From: Hygrophila difformis
Taxonomy: Eukaryota; Streptophyta; Magnoliopsida; Lamiales; Acanthaceae
Direction of reading: 5' to 3'
Assembly (NCBI GenBank): GCA_030278955.1
Contig: JAOANR010000015.1
Span: 17,097,917 to 17,161,916 of the forward strand
Length of the DNA stretch: 64,000 nucleotides
Below are positions 23,222 through 34,131 of this stretch, one piece after another; position 1 is the first letter of the stretch; each line of letters begins with the position of its first letter. The notes under the pieces are model-generated. The model was given only the letters and a program-made list of their open reading frames with translations, was not told where the DNA came from and searched no databases. A program made the translations under genes and the position numbers.

Positions 23222-24587
23222 GGAAAAAAACCCTAATGGTCCCTTAAGTTTGTCTAATTTCTCATTCAATCCCATAAAAATTGTATTAACTCAATCAATC
23301 CATTATCTTTACTAATTTTAACCTAATCAGTCCCAAAGCCCCTTAATGATATGTTCTGCTGACATGGCACTAAATTATGAAGGGATTAACAATTTTGACC
23401 AATTTGTTGACCTTATGTGGCACCTTAGTTGGCGGGTTTGAGACAATAGGTGGTAAATATTGCCTTAGAATTAATTTTTCCCCAAATCCCCAAAATTACC
23501 TTCCCAAAGCTCGGTTATCCCCCAAAATTCACCCGCTGCTCCGTGCCCGGTCATGGCTCTGGTTCTCGTTGTACAGTCCGAAGACCATTGTAGGGGTGAC
23601 GGCTCCGGGTCGGGTTGGGATCCCCACCGGTGGCTTCGCGGCGAATTTTTTAGTTGTAGGTGGAAGCGTTGTAGAAGTTTGCGCCATCGTTGCGCCAACC
23701 TGTTTTGGAGAGGAAGAGGCGCATATGTGGACGGTGGGAAGGACAATTCCAGCATATCCATGGCCAGGGGAGTTCCAATCTTGACCTGTTTGAGGCCGAA
23801 TTTCTTCACGGAGTATCGAAGCCAGTGCATCGCGCGAACGAACCATGTGGAGTTTGGCCGAATTTTGACAACTTTACCGTTGAGTTTCTTATTGAGTTCA
23901 ACGGATTGCGGTGGACTGGGCAAATTGTTCCCCAGCACGCCATAGCAGACCCCAATTTTGGGCTCCATTTTGCCATCCCCTGACATTGAAAACCACACAT
24001 TGAATTTGAATCAAGCCAACTAAGTAAATGGGAGTACATTGGAATTGGAAGATTGCTTACAGGAAGAAGTGGAGAAGAGAGAGCAGAAATAGAGTGTAAG
24101 TTTCCTCTGCTAGAGTGTAAGCAGTGAGAAGATAGACACAACAGAGAAAAAACCCTTGAGGTAAGTTTCCTCTGCTAGTCTTCTTGGAATGTGAAAGACA
24201 ACTCAAATTGGAATATATTTTGTAGAAGGTATTGAATATAGTACAAAAATGTAAAATAATTGGAGGGTAGCGTGTCTGGAAAGGTGAGAGCTTTGAGGGA
24301 GAACCGAGCTGGGGGAAGGGGGAGGAAGGAGAGAGAGGGAGGAGGGGGAGGAAGAACCGAACTGGAAAGTTTCCTCTGTCCAAATGCCAGCTAAGCTTGT
24401 CAACAAATGATCAAAATGGTTAATCCTCCATAATTCAGTGCCACGTCAGCACAAAACATCATTAAGAGGGCTTTGGGATGAATTAGGCTAAAATTAATAA
24501 AGTTAATGGATTAATTGAGTTAATACAATTTTTATGGGATTGAATGAGAAATTGGACAAACTTGAGGGACCATTAGGGTTTTTTTCC
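23222..24587. mobile_element. Pack-MULE-like Mutator element with captured gene pieces
   Basis: Long terminal inverted repeats of about 150 bp (outer end GGAAAAAAACCCTAATGG) enclose a GC-richer centre. They are flanked by a perfect 10-bp direct repeat TTAAAATAAA (23212-23221 and 24588-24597), within the 8-11 bp range of Mutator. No transposase is present. The centre contains minus-strand fragments of a beta-1,3-glucanase gene, which makes it a Pack-MULE. Bases 24060-24380 next to the right repeat have no clear coding similarity. Confidence 0.88.
23559..23953 (-). pseudogene. Captured GH17 beta-1,3-glucanase fragments
   Basis: Two pieces of a glycoside hydrolase family 17 protein are readable in different minus-strand frames. 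Piece 1 (23953-23720) starts IGVCYGVLGNNLPSP, the family N-terminus, and jumps to a segment containing FGLKQVKIGTP and SFPPS, with the intervening catalytic part missing. Piece 2 (23624-23559) reads GIPTRPG followed by GLYNENQ, matching the conserved (T/I)P-RPG...NENQ block near the end of the catalytic domain. GH17 enzymes hydrolyse beta-1,3-glucan (callose). The acid/base and nucleophile blocks are not visible, so this is a rearranged, inactive chimera carried by the MULE. Confidence 0.78.
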
Positions 24588-24742
24588 TTAAAATAAATGC
24601 CAAGTCCCAATGAATCTCATTGTAAATGCAGTAATTTAAATAGGGCTAACATAGCCAAAATGTTTTCTAAGTGCATGATTTAAATTGCGGAAGCTAAATA
24701 AATTGAATCATTAAAAACATCCCAAGTCCCAATGAATGTCGT

Positions 24743-26623
24743 TGTAACACCCATATTTTCAAACACAAAAAGGGTTGGGATACTACCGTCACATCATCCA
24801 ACTAAGCTCGCCCTTGGATAACTTAATTGGAAAATGTTAAGGCTCAAGTCGTACCAAACTTTACAATTCATTGTGAAATAATTTATAAAGGAAAGTTAAT
24901 AAACTAACATTTCAACATTCAAGTCCAACACAATAGCCTAATCTTATAAAATATGTAAAGTAAATGCGGATTTTGCTTCAAAGATTATGCCCAATCATGA
25001 ATGACGTGCTCGAATACTGAGTAAGCCAACTCATCCCATATCAAGTTGTGGGGTTTTAAACGGGGTTGACTCATATAATAGTTTTAAAATAAATATTATG
25101 CTCATAAGTAACACTTAACATAATTTAGTAACAGTTTTGATAAAATTTCGAGTTGCAAATCCAAGTCCAAGATTTACCAAGTTATCACATTGTGCCTAGA
25201 ACACGAGTAAACCAGAGTAAAAAGACTAGCGGTTGCAATTCGCAACAAGATAAATGCATGCAACAGATTCTATATCGGCGCGCACCTCGGGCCCATAACT
25301 AAAGAACGTAGGCAATAGGGATATAGACTCATACATACAACTAGCGGGCCGTTTTGGCATACGAGAGAGGCGGCCCAACAGGCTTCAACCAATTGCACAT
25401 ACCCTCAAGAAAGAAGCGTGGACATACCACCCGAATCCAACGCACAATGGGTTTAAGAATTCATTTGACAACATCATATTTTCAAGAATCGATTTTTATT
25501 GCGATAACCACATAAAGGTTTAATCTTTAATAACATGATACAGAAAATAAATTGTTCTTTTATCACAAAGATGCAATATCAAGTGTGACACAAGAGTATG
25601 ATGGTTAAAAGATAATAAAATCAACTAATAATTTAAAAATTCATGCAGCAGCGGCGCAACCACAAAGATAAGAAAACTGGGAATGATTGGCTCTGTAAAA
25701 AATTAAGATAATCAATCAAAGAATATCTAAGACATAGAGGAACATTTTTCGTGTAGAAACTTAGACAAATTCGACCTAAAAGTAGGAGAAAAATAAAGAT
25801 TATTACAGTGCACAAAATCTGTGGTGGACTCAACAACACAACCACGTTGTTTATTTTTCTGGTATTAATCCGTAAGTTCTAAAATTATAAAATTTAGTAT
25901 GTGCATTCTAGACACATATTTGAACATTTTTCCTGACGAACACTTAGTCTAAATCATGACGGATTTATAATGAAATGTATAGATTTGTGCAAGGGACCAA
26001 AACTATCAGAAATGGCGAATGAAAGTTTTGACGTTTACGACAAATCCAACAACAAGATTTTGACCAAAGCAAGATATAAGGTGTGTTGGCTTACCTTAAA
26101 GCAAAATGAGGTTGGAGTTACAAACTTTATGCTTTGAATGGAAGAAAGATCGCCGCAATCACCCAATACTTTCGAAGTGGCTGTGTTCTAGGCAATTAAG
26201 TTTCCGTCATCTAAAAACCAACCAAAGAACATGGAGAGGAGATGGGAAGGCATTATAGGACAAGAATTTGAATTTAGGGTCTCCACCACTCGAAGAACAC
26301 TCAAAACCTCACCAAAACTCTCTATTTTGCCAAAATCTTTGAAATGATGGAGATAATGAAAGGTGGACTGAATTTATAGGCTAGGGGCTAGGGTTTCCTC
26401 CATGGGGTTAAGGAGGTTTCAATATCATCCAAAATATCCAATTAACTATTAATCGTACAACAAGATCCTTGAAGATGTCTAGTTTTGTATCTTCTAGATA
26501 TTAAGATGATTTTGTGAAGATTTTAGATTTGATTTACTAGCCAATTTGAGAGTTCTAGTGCTTTGGGGCTCCCAAAATCAATAAATTGTTATTGACTACC
26601 TGAAACTATTTTGGGATATTACA
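24743..26623 (-). repeat. Gypsy LTR B (minus strand, 3' LTR)
   Basis: Plus-strand ends are TGTAACACCC and GGGATATTACA. It is about 1.88 kb and closely related to LTR A. It is followed on the high side by polypurine-tract sequence (26624 onward), so it is the 3' LTR of a minus-strand element whose 5' LTR is LTR C. Confidence 0.78.
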
Positions 26624-26780
26624 TTTTACCCTCCTTAAGTATTGATTCGTCCTCGAAGTCGCCTCTCGGATATTATAATATATCATCCTTAATAATCGAC
26701 TTCATCCTCGGAGTCACCTCACGGATATTGCAAACTATCCTCCTCAAAAATTGACTTCCCCTCGAAGCCGCCTATCGTCT
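26612..26780 (-). repeat. Triplicated LTR-start/polypurine-tract module
   Basis: Three diverged copies, each about 54 bp, of the module GATATTA-(T/C-rich tract)-TTAA-GACTTC-TCCTCG-AGTC-CCTC lie head to tail. Each includes a polypyrimidine tract (a polypurine tract in element sense) and the TTCGAGGACGAA-like word. Only the first abuts LTR B. Normal elements have one. Confidence 0.7.
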
Positions 26781-26942
26781 ATGGGTAGAGTAAATCATGT
26801 AAGGGTTCAAGGAAATGAGCATGTGTGCTATAGTGATAGTTAATTAGCTCGACATATCCTAAAGTGCGATGCAAGGGCCATTACATTCTCAACCCGTTAG
26901 GATTGTGGTATAACTGATTCATGTGCGTTTTGTGAGAGGTGT

Positions 26943-27115
26943 CACTACAAGAAATTTCCCATGCGGCGACCGCATATGCGGTCGGTGGGCTCAGGACACG
27001 GGTCGTCCAGGAGCCCACCGACCGGCCCACCGACCGGAAACGCCGGTCGGCGAATTCTTGGTAGGCCGCCATCCGGCGACCAGTAGTCACGCGGTCGGCG
27101 GCACTAAGTGAACTC
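26943..27115. mobile_element. CACTA element left-end remnant
   Basis: Starts CACTACAAGAAATTTCCC followed by GCGACCGCATATGCGGTCGG and further CCGACCGG-type palindromes, a CACTA terminus with GC-richer subterminal repeats than the one at 3354. No right terminus is seen. The sequence breaks into duplicated filler at about 27090-27290. Confidence 0.7.
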
Positions 27116-27290
27116 TAAGTTACGCTCATTGCTAAAGGAGATCATTGCGACCAGTTCTTGGTAGGCCGCCATCCGGCGACCAGTTCTCTAGGTAAAGTTA
27201 CGCTCATTGCTAAAGGAGATCTAAATTAAAAGCGATGCACTATATTCACAAGATAGAATAATTCAAATGTTAAGGCACTAAGTGAACATC
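27052..27290. repeat. Interleaved short duplications (repair-scar-like)
   Basis: TTGGTAGGCCGCCATCCGGC..CCAG occurs at 27057-27082 and 27158-27183. GTTACGCTCATTGCTAAAGG occurs at 27118-27137 and 27198-27217. GGCACTAAGTGAAC occurs at 27099 and 27271. The order is scrambled rather than simply tandem, as in templated-insertion repair. Confidence 0.7.
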
Positions 27291-27292
27291 TA

Positions 27293-27749
27293 AGAGCCTA
27301 TTTGTTTTACCTTTTTTTTTCTTCCTTTTGACTTCTCCTTCACCAAAAAGTCATTTTTTAATTTTTTTAGCTGTTTGTTTTGCCTTTTTAAAAAAGTAAA
27401 AGAGAAGCAAAAGTTAAAATTCTCCTTTTTTTTAAAAGTAAGTAGGGGGTTACTTTTAAAAAAAGGAGAAGTCATTTTGAAATAAAAATACAAAAATATC
27501 CCCATCTAATAAGGAAATAAAATCAACACTAAATATTATTATAAGATTTATGCACATTTTAGTAATTTTAATGTATAAAAAGTCCTTTTACGTATAATTC
27601 ATCCAAACATGTTTCATTTGAAAAGCAACTTTAAAAATTTCAATCCAAACAATTATTTGGGCCGCTTTTGCTTTTGAATTCTCCTTCTATCTCCTTCTCC
27701 TTTTTCCACTGACTTCTCATTTTTTTCAAAAGCCAAAATAAACAGGCTC
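27293..27749. mobile_element. Small hAT-like inverted-repeat element
   Basis: Ends read GAGCCTATTTGTTTT and AAAATAAACAGGCTC, imperfect inverted repeats resembling the GCCTGTTTG-type ends of plant hAT MITEs. A strong internal hairpin (TTCTCCTTTTTTTTAAAAGTAA arm, about 27419-27470) lies inside. No clear 8-bp target duplication was found, so the superfamily is a suggestion. Confidence 0.5.
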
Positions 27750-28036
27750 GTCATTAATAAACTGTTTAAGTTATACACAGAAAGATTGTGGTTCGCAAAG
27801 GAAGAATCTAGTTTCAGAAGCTTGAATCAAATAGAAAGGTTATGCGCAATCAATGAAGGAAATATATTGAAGGCAAGTCTTAAATTTCTAACTACGGGAC
27901 TTTACCATATAAGTAAATGAATGCCTATGTATGTATATGACCCATCCCCAAGTTGAAAAAATAATTTAATTCATGATTTCAAAATATTTTTTGCAAGACA
28001 GAATTCTCATTAATTTCTTTACTAAACATAATAATA

Positions 28037-28225
28037 CTCCCTCCGTCCCATTTGAAACGCATTGTTACTGTTGGACACGGAAATTAAGGTGGAGTTGGTT
28101 TGTGAGTATATAGTGGGGTCAACATAATTATGAAAGGAAAAATTATTTCTATTTATAGAAACAAGATATTTGTAATGGGACATCCAAATATAATAAGTAG
28201 GACATTTCAAATAAGACGGATGGAG
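28037..28225. mobile_element. Stowaway-like MITE 4
   Basis: CTCCCTCCGTCCCATTTGAA at the left end and TTCAAATAAGACGGATGGAG at the right form terminal inverted repeats, flanked by TA. It is 189 bp and non-coding. Confidence 0.85.
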
Positions 28226-28350
28226 TATTTCTTTGAGTTTAAAAATTATAATATTTTTATAAACTTAAAAATTTAATACATAGCTTTTATACAAATAAAG
28301 TTAAAAGTATTTATATAATCCTAGAAATGTTTGTACGAAAGAATCGAACC

Positions 28351-28362
28351 GCTCGGATACCA
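28351..28362 (-). promoter_or_regulatory. Primer-binding site of minus-strand gypsy element
   Basis: Element-sense TGGTATCCGAGC has one change from the tRNA-Met-type TGGTATCAGAGC. It lies just outside LTR C. Confidence 0.6.
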
Positions 28363-28363
28363 C

Positions 28364-28832
28364 TGTAGCACCTCGGTTTTCAACTCAAAAAGGGCGGGAT
28401 GCTACCGTCACATCTCCCAACTAGGCTCGCCCTTGGCTAACTTAATTGGAAAATGTTAAGGCTCAAGTCGTACCAAACTTTAAAATTCATTGTGAAATAG
28501 TTAATGAAGGAAATTTAATAAACTAACTTTTCAACATTCAATACTTAAATTGAAGTGCGGAAGTATAGGTAGTAAAATGGCATACAAGACCAACACAATA
28601 GTCTAATGTAATAAAATATGTAAAGTAAATGCGAATACTGCTTCATAGATTATTCCCAATATCCAGTGACGTGCTCGAATGCTCATATGATCATTACAGT
28701 AATTCTGTAAGAAAAAAAGAAAGCAAGACACGTCAGTACAAAAAATACTGAGTAAGTCAATCCATTCCATAATCCATCCCATATCAAGTTATGGGGCTTT
28801 AAAAGATGTTGACTCATATAATAGTTTTAAAA
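28364..28832 (-). repeat. Gypsy LTR C (5' LTR, truncated)
   Basis: Starts TGTAGCACCTCGG and matches LTR B up to ATAGTTTTAAAA at 28832. It then switches abruptly to an unrelated LTR-like region. With the PBS at 28351 it defines the 5' side of a minus-strand element (24743-28832) whose internal region (26624-28363) has no gag or pol and carries the CACTA remnant and MITEs. Confidence 0.7.
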
Positions 28833-30472
28833 GTGCTAGCTCCTCGCAAAGCTGCAAAAATAAATATTAGTACTACGCCACAAAAAACAAATACTATAAT
28901 ATAATGTATGGTGAGTAGAGTCGTCTCCCAAGGGACGCACAAAAGGATTCACTATTTTGATAATCTATAAATTATATGTATAAATATAAAGAGGGGAGAT
29001 TTGAATTGAACCTAATTCTAACAAAAGAAACAAAAGTAAAGAAAGCAAAATAATAACTTGTAGACAAACTTCCAACTTCAAATATGCAAGAGATCTAGCT
29101 TTGGAATGAATTTTCATTTAGGATATGAAATTTGTTCATCAACTGTAATTAACATTCACTAGTTTAAATGAATAAATTGGTTATAGTTGATCTACACGCG
29201 TTCACAACCAACTTTTCCTTTATCGCTAGTCAAGGTACGACCATTAGCTAGTTCCCTAATTGAATGAGAACCCTAGGTACGACCATATGATTTACAAATT
29301 CAACATCATTAAAAACCAGAAAAGGCCAATTCAATTTAACATTAATCATACGAGGCAATGTTCAAAATTGATTCTAATCTCCCACTAGAGTGTCTGCTCT
29401 AGCTTGCTACTCCAACTAAAATTCAACATAATTATGAATGAAGAATTTTAATATAGCAATGAATCCCTAAATTAATATCTGGCCACAATACCAATTCAAG
29501 AATTCTAAACCCGCAATTTAGAGAAATTAGAAATACTCAATACCAATAAACATTCAATTCAAAATAAAACACAAGTTTCACAAATTCATATTCCTAAATT
29601 CAATTCAAGCCAAAGCGAGAACATTAATCTACTCACAATCCATGAAAACTCCAACCAAACATGAATGATTCAACATTTTAAAAGTTTCACAAATTCATAT
29701 TCCTAAATTCAATTCAAACCAAAGCTAGAGCATTAATCTACTCACAATCCATGAAAACTCCAACCAAACATGAATGATTCAATATTTTCACAATCCAGTG
29801 TTTTCAACAAGAAATTCACCAAAATAAGGGCTGAAGAATGCCCACACAGCCGCTGCTCTGCTATCCAAAATTCACCAAAACGTTGCTCCTGTCTGGTGGA
29901 ATTAACTGATGGAAATTGGATGAATTTCATGAGAGTTTCTGCTGGAAAAAATGAGAGGAAATTGGAGTCAAAAGTTGTATGAAATCTGGTAATTAGTCTG
30001 GAAGAAGTCGTGTATTTTGCAGCCTCTAAAATCCCAATTTATAGATCCCAATTTGAGCAGAAGTTTCTCCCATCGTGTTCTTTCCCGTCCCTCCAAGACC
30101 GGTTCTTCAAATCCCACGTTCTATCATGTTTTTGCCTCTTCTAATCTGCAGATCTGTATTTCTCTCTCCAAGTTTGAGATATGAGATCCCTTCTTGCCAA
30201 TTGATGCCTACAATGTTCAGAGATTATATTTTGTACCTACGGATCATTCTCCAAATTGAAATAAAATGCAAATGGTCCAGCTCAAAATCCCAGCAGCTCT
30301 CAATATCCTTAGGTGTGGGCACGCCTAACGGCTGTTCAAGGTTGAGAATTAACACCTTTCCTACAATATCACAATTTCACCAATTTAATAAAATTCAAAC
30401 CATTTTACCATCATTCTCACATATTTTAAGTTGACATATGTCTAAAAATATCACCAAATAAACCACATATCA
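28833..30472 (-). repeat. LTR-like region of a second retroelement family, V1
   Basis: In minus sense it begins TGATATGTGG directly after a polypurine tract (TAGGTGTGGGGAAGT, 30473-30487). Near its other end it contains GAGTAGAGTCGTCTCCCAAGGG (28916 region), a word related to CCGAGTCGATCCACAGGGAG in V2. It includes a two-copy direct repeat of period 109 bp (29575-29790). No coding sequence; the left boundary is inferred from the break with LTR C. Confidence 0.5.
29575..29790 (+). repeat. Two-copy 109-bp tandem repeat
   Basis: The stretch GTTTCACAAATTCATATTCC through ATGAATGATTCAA occurs twice with few differences. The short frames here (29742-29982) are not called as genes. Confidence 0.75.
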
Positions 30473-30510
30473 ACTTCCCCACACCTAATTCATGCTTATG
30501 CTCAAGCATA
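30473..30510 (-). promoter_or_regulatory. Polypurine tract with adjacent hairpin, V1
   Basis: The plus strand shows ACTTCCCCACACCTA then ATGCTTATGCTCAAGCAT. The latter is a 6-bp stem (ATGCTT/AAGCAT). V2 has the same layout with a different stem sequence. Confidence 0.55.
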
Positions 30511-30574
30511 TATCAAAACTAAATGTCAGAATGCTTGCCATATTGATGAATGATTTTCACTACTCATATTTTGC

Positions 30575-32568
30575 CACAAGCGGATGGTTGTCATCAAGTA
30601 ATAAAATCGGTGAATAACCGAGTCGATCCACAGGGAGTTTTAGAATATTATTTCATTCCGGAGAATATTTTAATTGTTTTTAAGTTTATTAAATATATTT
30701 TATATATTTTAAAAGAGTTTGTTTAATTCTAATGATGATTAAATTAAAAATAGAGACATTAAATTTAAAATAACGCAAGTTAAAATTTTATTTAATAAAA
30801 ATATAAATGGGAGATGCTTGTGATATTTAAAATATTGCCATCTTTATATAAAAGAGAAATTGCATATTGATTTAGCATTTTCCAATGTCTAAAAAGATCA
30901 ATTTCTTCAAATTTAATTTTTTTATAAAGATTTAAAATATAGTAATTTTCTAAAACATCATATTATGCTTAAACGGATTTCATGGAAGCTAATTAAATTA
31001 TCTAACATTCTGCAACCACCATTCTAGGCCTAAATTTGAGTCTTTTCCAAGCATACAAATTTTCCTATAGCGATTAAAAGACACATTTCATTTCCCAATT
31101 CATTGTGCACATGCCAGAATCTATTTTTAATATAATTTATTCCCAATACCGGCACTAAATTTTAGATTCTACTTTTTATCTCCCGATTTAGCAAAGCAGA
31201 AATTAAAGGAATTAGATTCTAACATTTTATTTATGCAGAATAGTGTAAATAATTTAATAAACATGGTAAAACATCAATAGAAACATGGTAAATTGGATTA
31301 TATCAATAATGCCAAAATACAAAATAATTCAGATTGCATAAAACAGAGATCACACTCATAAGAAAAGGTGCCAGAATACTTGATCGAAAATGCAGTGCAT
31401 CAGAATAGTAAGTGGCGCATATTGTAAAATAAAGCAGCGATCATTTTTATACTCCAATTCAGCAATCATGAGAGAGTAAATTATGCGAGCAGATTTAATG
31501 TGTAAACATCGATCATTATACAGATTATTAAGGTAAAGATCAGATTAAAGGAATTGCATAAACGATCTATCATACTTTAAATCAGCAAACTTAGTACACA
31601 TTCTGACATCTTATTCATAAATCCAAATTCAACATAAGCATCGATTAATTCAATTCTTCCATAAATATATAAATTCATACTTCAAAGTGATTCTGAACTC
31701 CCGTTCTAGATCACTTCTAGCACACAACACAGAAATCCGTCTATAATTTGAAACATAATAGAAAATTACATTTAGAGGCAAATTCATAACATCACAAAGC
31801 AAGAAAAAGAAAGGCAACACCTAGAATAGGAAGAACACGCCCAGAATAGCGTTCTTGATACATCCCGGCGTGATTTTGTGTTTATGGCCTTCATCTCCCA
31901 TCTTGCAGTGTTTACAGTATGTTTTTGTCGAAAATTATGAGTCTGGATTGAAGAGAATGACGAAAAACGGTGTTAAAAACCGAGTTCGGGAGGTTAGAAA
32001 ACTGCCCAACCGCGACTGTGGCGCATAATATGGCGCTCGGAACCCATGTTAGGCGCCACCAAGAAGACTCGGCGCATCCTGACGATTTTCCACGATTTCA
32101 GAAGTCGGCGCCAAAAGTAGCGTTCAGAGGCTGTTTCCGGCGCCGCCATGCACGTGCGGCGCATCCTGAAGCTTTTTCATCTCTAAAATTTTTCTAAGTG
32201 TCGAAACGGCGCCTGGGTGGCGCTCCGAGGTATTTTTGGGCGCCGCCGTGCTAATGTGGCGCATCCTGAACGCTAACCAGTGTTGAAAAATCCGAATTTG
32301 ACACTCTTTATCCTCCAAACATGTTCCTTTCTCCATTTTAATGCCTGAAACATCATTGTAATGTATTTAGATTTGCCAAAGTCTTATTAAAAAGCATAAA
32401 ACATGGTAAATTCAACTCAAATAAGCTTAATTTAACCATGATTATTAATATTTACAAATCACATGAAATATAAACTAAAAACCCTAAAAATAAGGTTACA
32501 TGCGTGCAATTTAGACATATTTTAGTGCAATTTAAGCTCATTTAAATGTGGTTTCACAGAGTACATCA
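30575..32568 (-). repeat. LTR-like region V2
   Basis: In minus sense it begins TGATGTAC after the polypurine tract at 32569-32584 and runs to the AATAACCGAGTCGATCCACA word near 30610. It is AT-rich except for the GGCGCC repeats (31998-32275). No gene is supported. Confidence 0.5.
31998..32275. repeat. GGCGCC/GTGGCGC minisatellite, 3 units
   Basis: Three units, 85-100 bp long, have the pattern GGCGCC(A/T)..GTGGCGCT..GGCGCC(A/G)CC..GTGGCGCATCCTGA. The short frames here are produced by the repeat. Related arrays lie at 35795-36140 and, weakly, at 49160-49290. Confidence 0.75.
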
Positions 32569-34131
32569 ACATCCTCACACTTAAATATTGCTCGTCTCTT
32601 GAGCAATGAAATCAATTAACACATCAACTTGCCAATCAAGATAATAAGGATAAAGTCTTTATGGTTCTGTCAAATCATAGATTTCAACAATGCAATGAGT
32701 TAAAAGGGTTCATCAGTTTAATGTGCTAGAACAAGGTAAATTGTCATGCATCAGTTGTCAAAACCAGATATCCAAAGCACTTATAGTACAGAAAACAGAT
32801 TAATTACACATAGCAACTTGAAATGGGAGAGTGAATAATGTAAATATGTTTTTCTATTCCAGTCTTTAAATATGCTCAATTAATGCTCGGTTTCACAATT
32901 ATTCTAGACATTTTGGCTGAGTTGTAGATGGTTGAATTCCAGAAGCTACTCATGTCTAAGAATACGTGCCAGTCATATAATCAAGAGTGTATAAATTTCT
33001 ATTTAATACCCCTTTACTTCAGTTTTTTTTTTTCTTGATCTTGCATTTTTTTTATTTTTCTTTTCTTTTCTTTTTGCAATATTTGATTTGATGTTTGTTT
33101 GTTTTTTATAGGAGTTTTACTCTGACTTTATTTAATTATGCATTTAAGAAGACTTGGAACGAGCATATTCATATATAAATAATGATGACTCTCCACAAAA
33201 CAAATAAACTAGTCCAATTAATCAAAAAGTTTTCTGCAGGGTAAATAAAATTGTCACCAAGGTTCGAACAACTAGCATGGCCATTTAACAAAGTCTAGGA
33301 CTTTAAACTAAGAAACTTAATACTCATTAAGTTGTAAAATCAGATTCAAGCAGAACATTTAGACTTATTTTGATTTTCTCCAGATTGGCATGTGATAATC
33401 TAAATAATAGCACCACTGTGAAAACACAATTTAAATCTAAAATAATTAATATATCCATATAATGCATGTACCACATTTCTTCAAAACATAATAAAACATT
33501 AAAATATAACTAATCTCTTACCAAATTTCCTCATGCAGATTGATAAATATAAAACATGAAAAGATCACATCTAGAGTATTTAGACTTTAGAATTACACTT
33601 CATCATCATGGCTGTCCTCCTTTGCTTCTTTGTTGGCATTCCTGCTTCTTAATATATTTATATGGTATTTACTTAAACAAAAGACAATTGTTAGTGCACA
33701 TGGTGAATTATAAATTAAGTAAAATAATTAAATACCATCTATAATTCAGATTTTAATGGTAAATTCAGATTTTAAATATTATTATTATTATTATATTGTT
33801 ATTATTGTATATATATATTTTTATTTATTAAAATACAGATTTTTAATACTAAATAGTCATTTTCATCAATTTAATAAATATGGACAGATTTAAGAAAACA
33901 TTTAAATTTTTAAATTCACCAAAGGCAAAATACCACAAGTTCTAGGCAAAAGCAACATGAAAATGCCAACTCAAATTAAGCAACATACTAGCAAAAACAA
34001 TTTAATCATGATTCGCTAATCTAATTAAGCAAAAGGAATCACTCCTATCTATCTATACATCTAGAACTCCAAAGTTTCATCCGAATCAGCTACTTCAACT
34101 TCCCTAGTATCACCACCACCATCTTTAGAGC
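32569..34131 (-). other. Internal, non-coding 3' region of family V retroelement
   Basis: Begins with the polypurine tract (plus strand ACATCCTCACACTTAA) and hairpin TTGCTCGTCTCTTGAGCAA (32588-32606). The rest is AT-rich with T-rich and TTA microsatellite runs (33780-33800) and no supported gene. It lies 3' (minus sense) of the ORF at 34132-35509. Confidence 0.5.

Larger units (their letters stand above)
23129..24742 (-). repeat. Partial LTR of the same family, split by a MULE
   Basis: Bases 23155-23221 and 24598-24742 join, when the MULE is removed, into a stretch matching the 3' part of LTR A (21290-21490), including AACTTAATTGGAAAATGTTAAG. This is a third, truncated LTR between LTR A and LTR B. 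It implies earlier recombination or nested insertion. Confidence 0.65.
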
